A DNA stretch of 64,000 nucleotides from Diprion similis. Taxonomy: Eukaryota; Arthropoda; Insecta; Hymenoptera; Diprionidae. A program made the position numbers and the translations under genes. Every line of letters starts with the position of its first letter. Position 1 is the stretch's first letter. Under the pieces are notes generated by a model that searched no databases, was not told the DNA's origin, and saw nothing but the letters and a program-made list of their open reading frames with translations. The stretch is from NCBI RefSeq assembly GCF_021155765.1, contig NC_060107.1:13130501-13194500 (forward strand). Reading direction: 5' to 3'. Positions 63,739 through 64,000 of the stretch are shown in pieces.

Positions 63739-63968
63739 GTCTTTTTCAACTTAGGTCAAAACACGAAAAAAATCACCAGACTGGTCAAAATAATGACTCG
63801 ACAAGTCAATCTATTTGAAAAAATATTTATTCAAATGAAAAGAAAAATTTCGTTTATTCGAATAAATATTTTTTCAAATAGATTGAGCTTTCGAGTGATT
63901 GTTTTGACCACTCTTGTGATTTTTTCGTGTTTTGACCTAAGTTGAAAAAAAATAACGATACCTACGCC
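63731..63968. repeat. Long inverted repeat (MITE-like), arms about 105 nt
   Basis: The left arm contains TTCAACTTAGGTCAAAACAC, then TGGTCAAAA, then CAATCTATTTGAAAAAATAT. The right arm contains the reverse complements in mirror order up to CCTAAGTTGAA and TACGCC. Similarity is high with a few substitutions; the centre is near 63848. Together with the overlapping hairpin at 63682-63738 it suggests a nested or rearranged foldback element inside the myosin intron. Confidence 0.8.
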
Positions 63969-64000
63969 CTTCTGTCTCTTGAGATTTTTTTTTTTCTTAA

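Larger units (their letters stand above)
57325..64000. other. Intron 2 of the myosin-XVIII gene (continues beyond window)
   Basis: Starts at a consensus donor (GTAAGA) after the PDZ exon. No later myosin exon was recognised on the + strand, and no gene on the minus strand. Short open frames (up to about 100 codons) show no family features. Such a large intron could contain an alternative promoter for a PDZ-less isoform, as known in other animals, but no start exon could be identified. The right end holds a long inverted repeat. Confidence 0.6.

Noticed and set aside
1..64000. CRISPR arrays, operons, ribosome binding sites, rRNA
   Set aside because: None seen; the window is spliced eukaryotic DNA, so bacterial features are not expected.

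Overview
The window is AT-rich eukaryotic DNA with many phase-consistent spliceosomal introns. It is most likely from an insect: the last gene has the insect-type myosin-XVIII (Mhcl) N-terminus, and the other genes are ABCG half-transporters of the white/ABCG1/ABCG4 type found in insects. The order cannot be fixed from sequence alone. A hymenopteran or sawfly is a guess from base composition and intron style.

Layout, all main genes on the + strand. (1) 70-3711: 3' part of an ABCG half-transporter (gene A); its N-terminus and Walker A lie left of the window. (2) 3712-15217: long gene-poor stretch with two MITE-like inverted repeats and one unrecognised 209-codon minus-strand ORF at 12110-12739. 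(3) 15218-23630: complete ABCG gene B, 9 exons, 637 aa. (4) 23631-28395: no gene seen. (5) 28396-42782: complete ABCG gene C, 10 exons, 651 aa, with large first introns full of repeats. (6) 42783-48082: no gene seen. (7) 48083-53090: complete ABCG gene D, 11 exons, 632 aa, the most divergent copy, with a GC-AG first intron. (8) 55721-57324: first two coding exons of a myosin-XVIII gene (gene E; Lys/Glu-rich N-terminus, Pro-rich linker, PDZ domain). The motor and coiled coil lie beyond the right edge.

The four ABCG genes form a head-to-tail tandem array. Most intron positions and phases are shared, which points to successive tandem duplication followed by local intron changes. Each intact copy has one nucleotide-binding domain followed by six membrane segments, so each must pair with itself or another half-transporter; array members are natural candidate partners, which is inference. 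All exon joins given here were checked for phase, and the summed coding lengths of genes B, C and D are multiples of three ending in a stop.

The introns and intergenic DNA hold several palindromic or MITE-like elements: a 779-bp foldback flanked by TTAA, a hAT-like element with CAGGGGCGTAA ends, a pair of related MITEs, and further hairpins. No CRISPR array, rRNA or confident tRNA was seen. I found no convincing novel multi-gene system. The most notable content is the transporter array, its intron evolution and the foldback elements.
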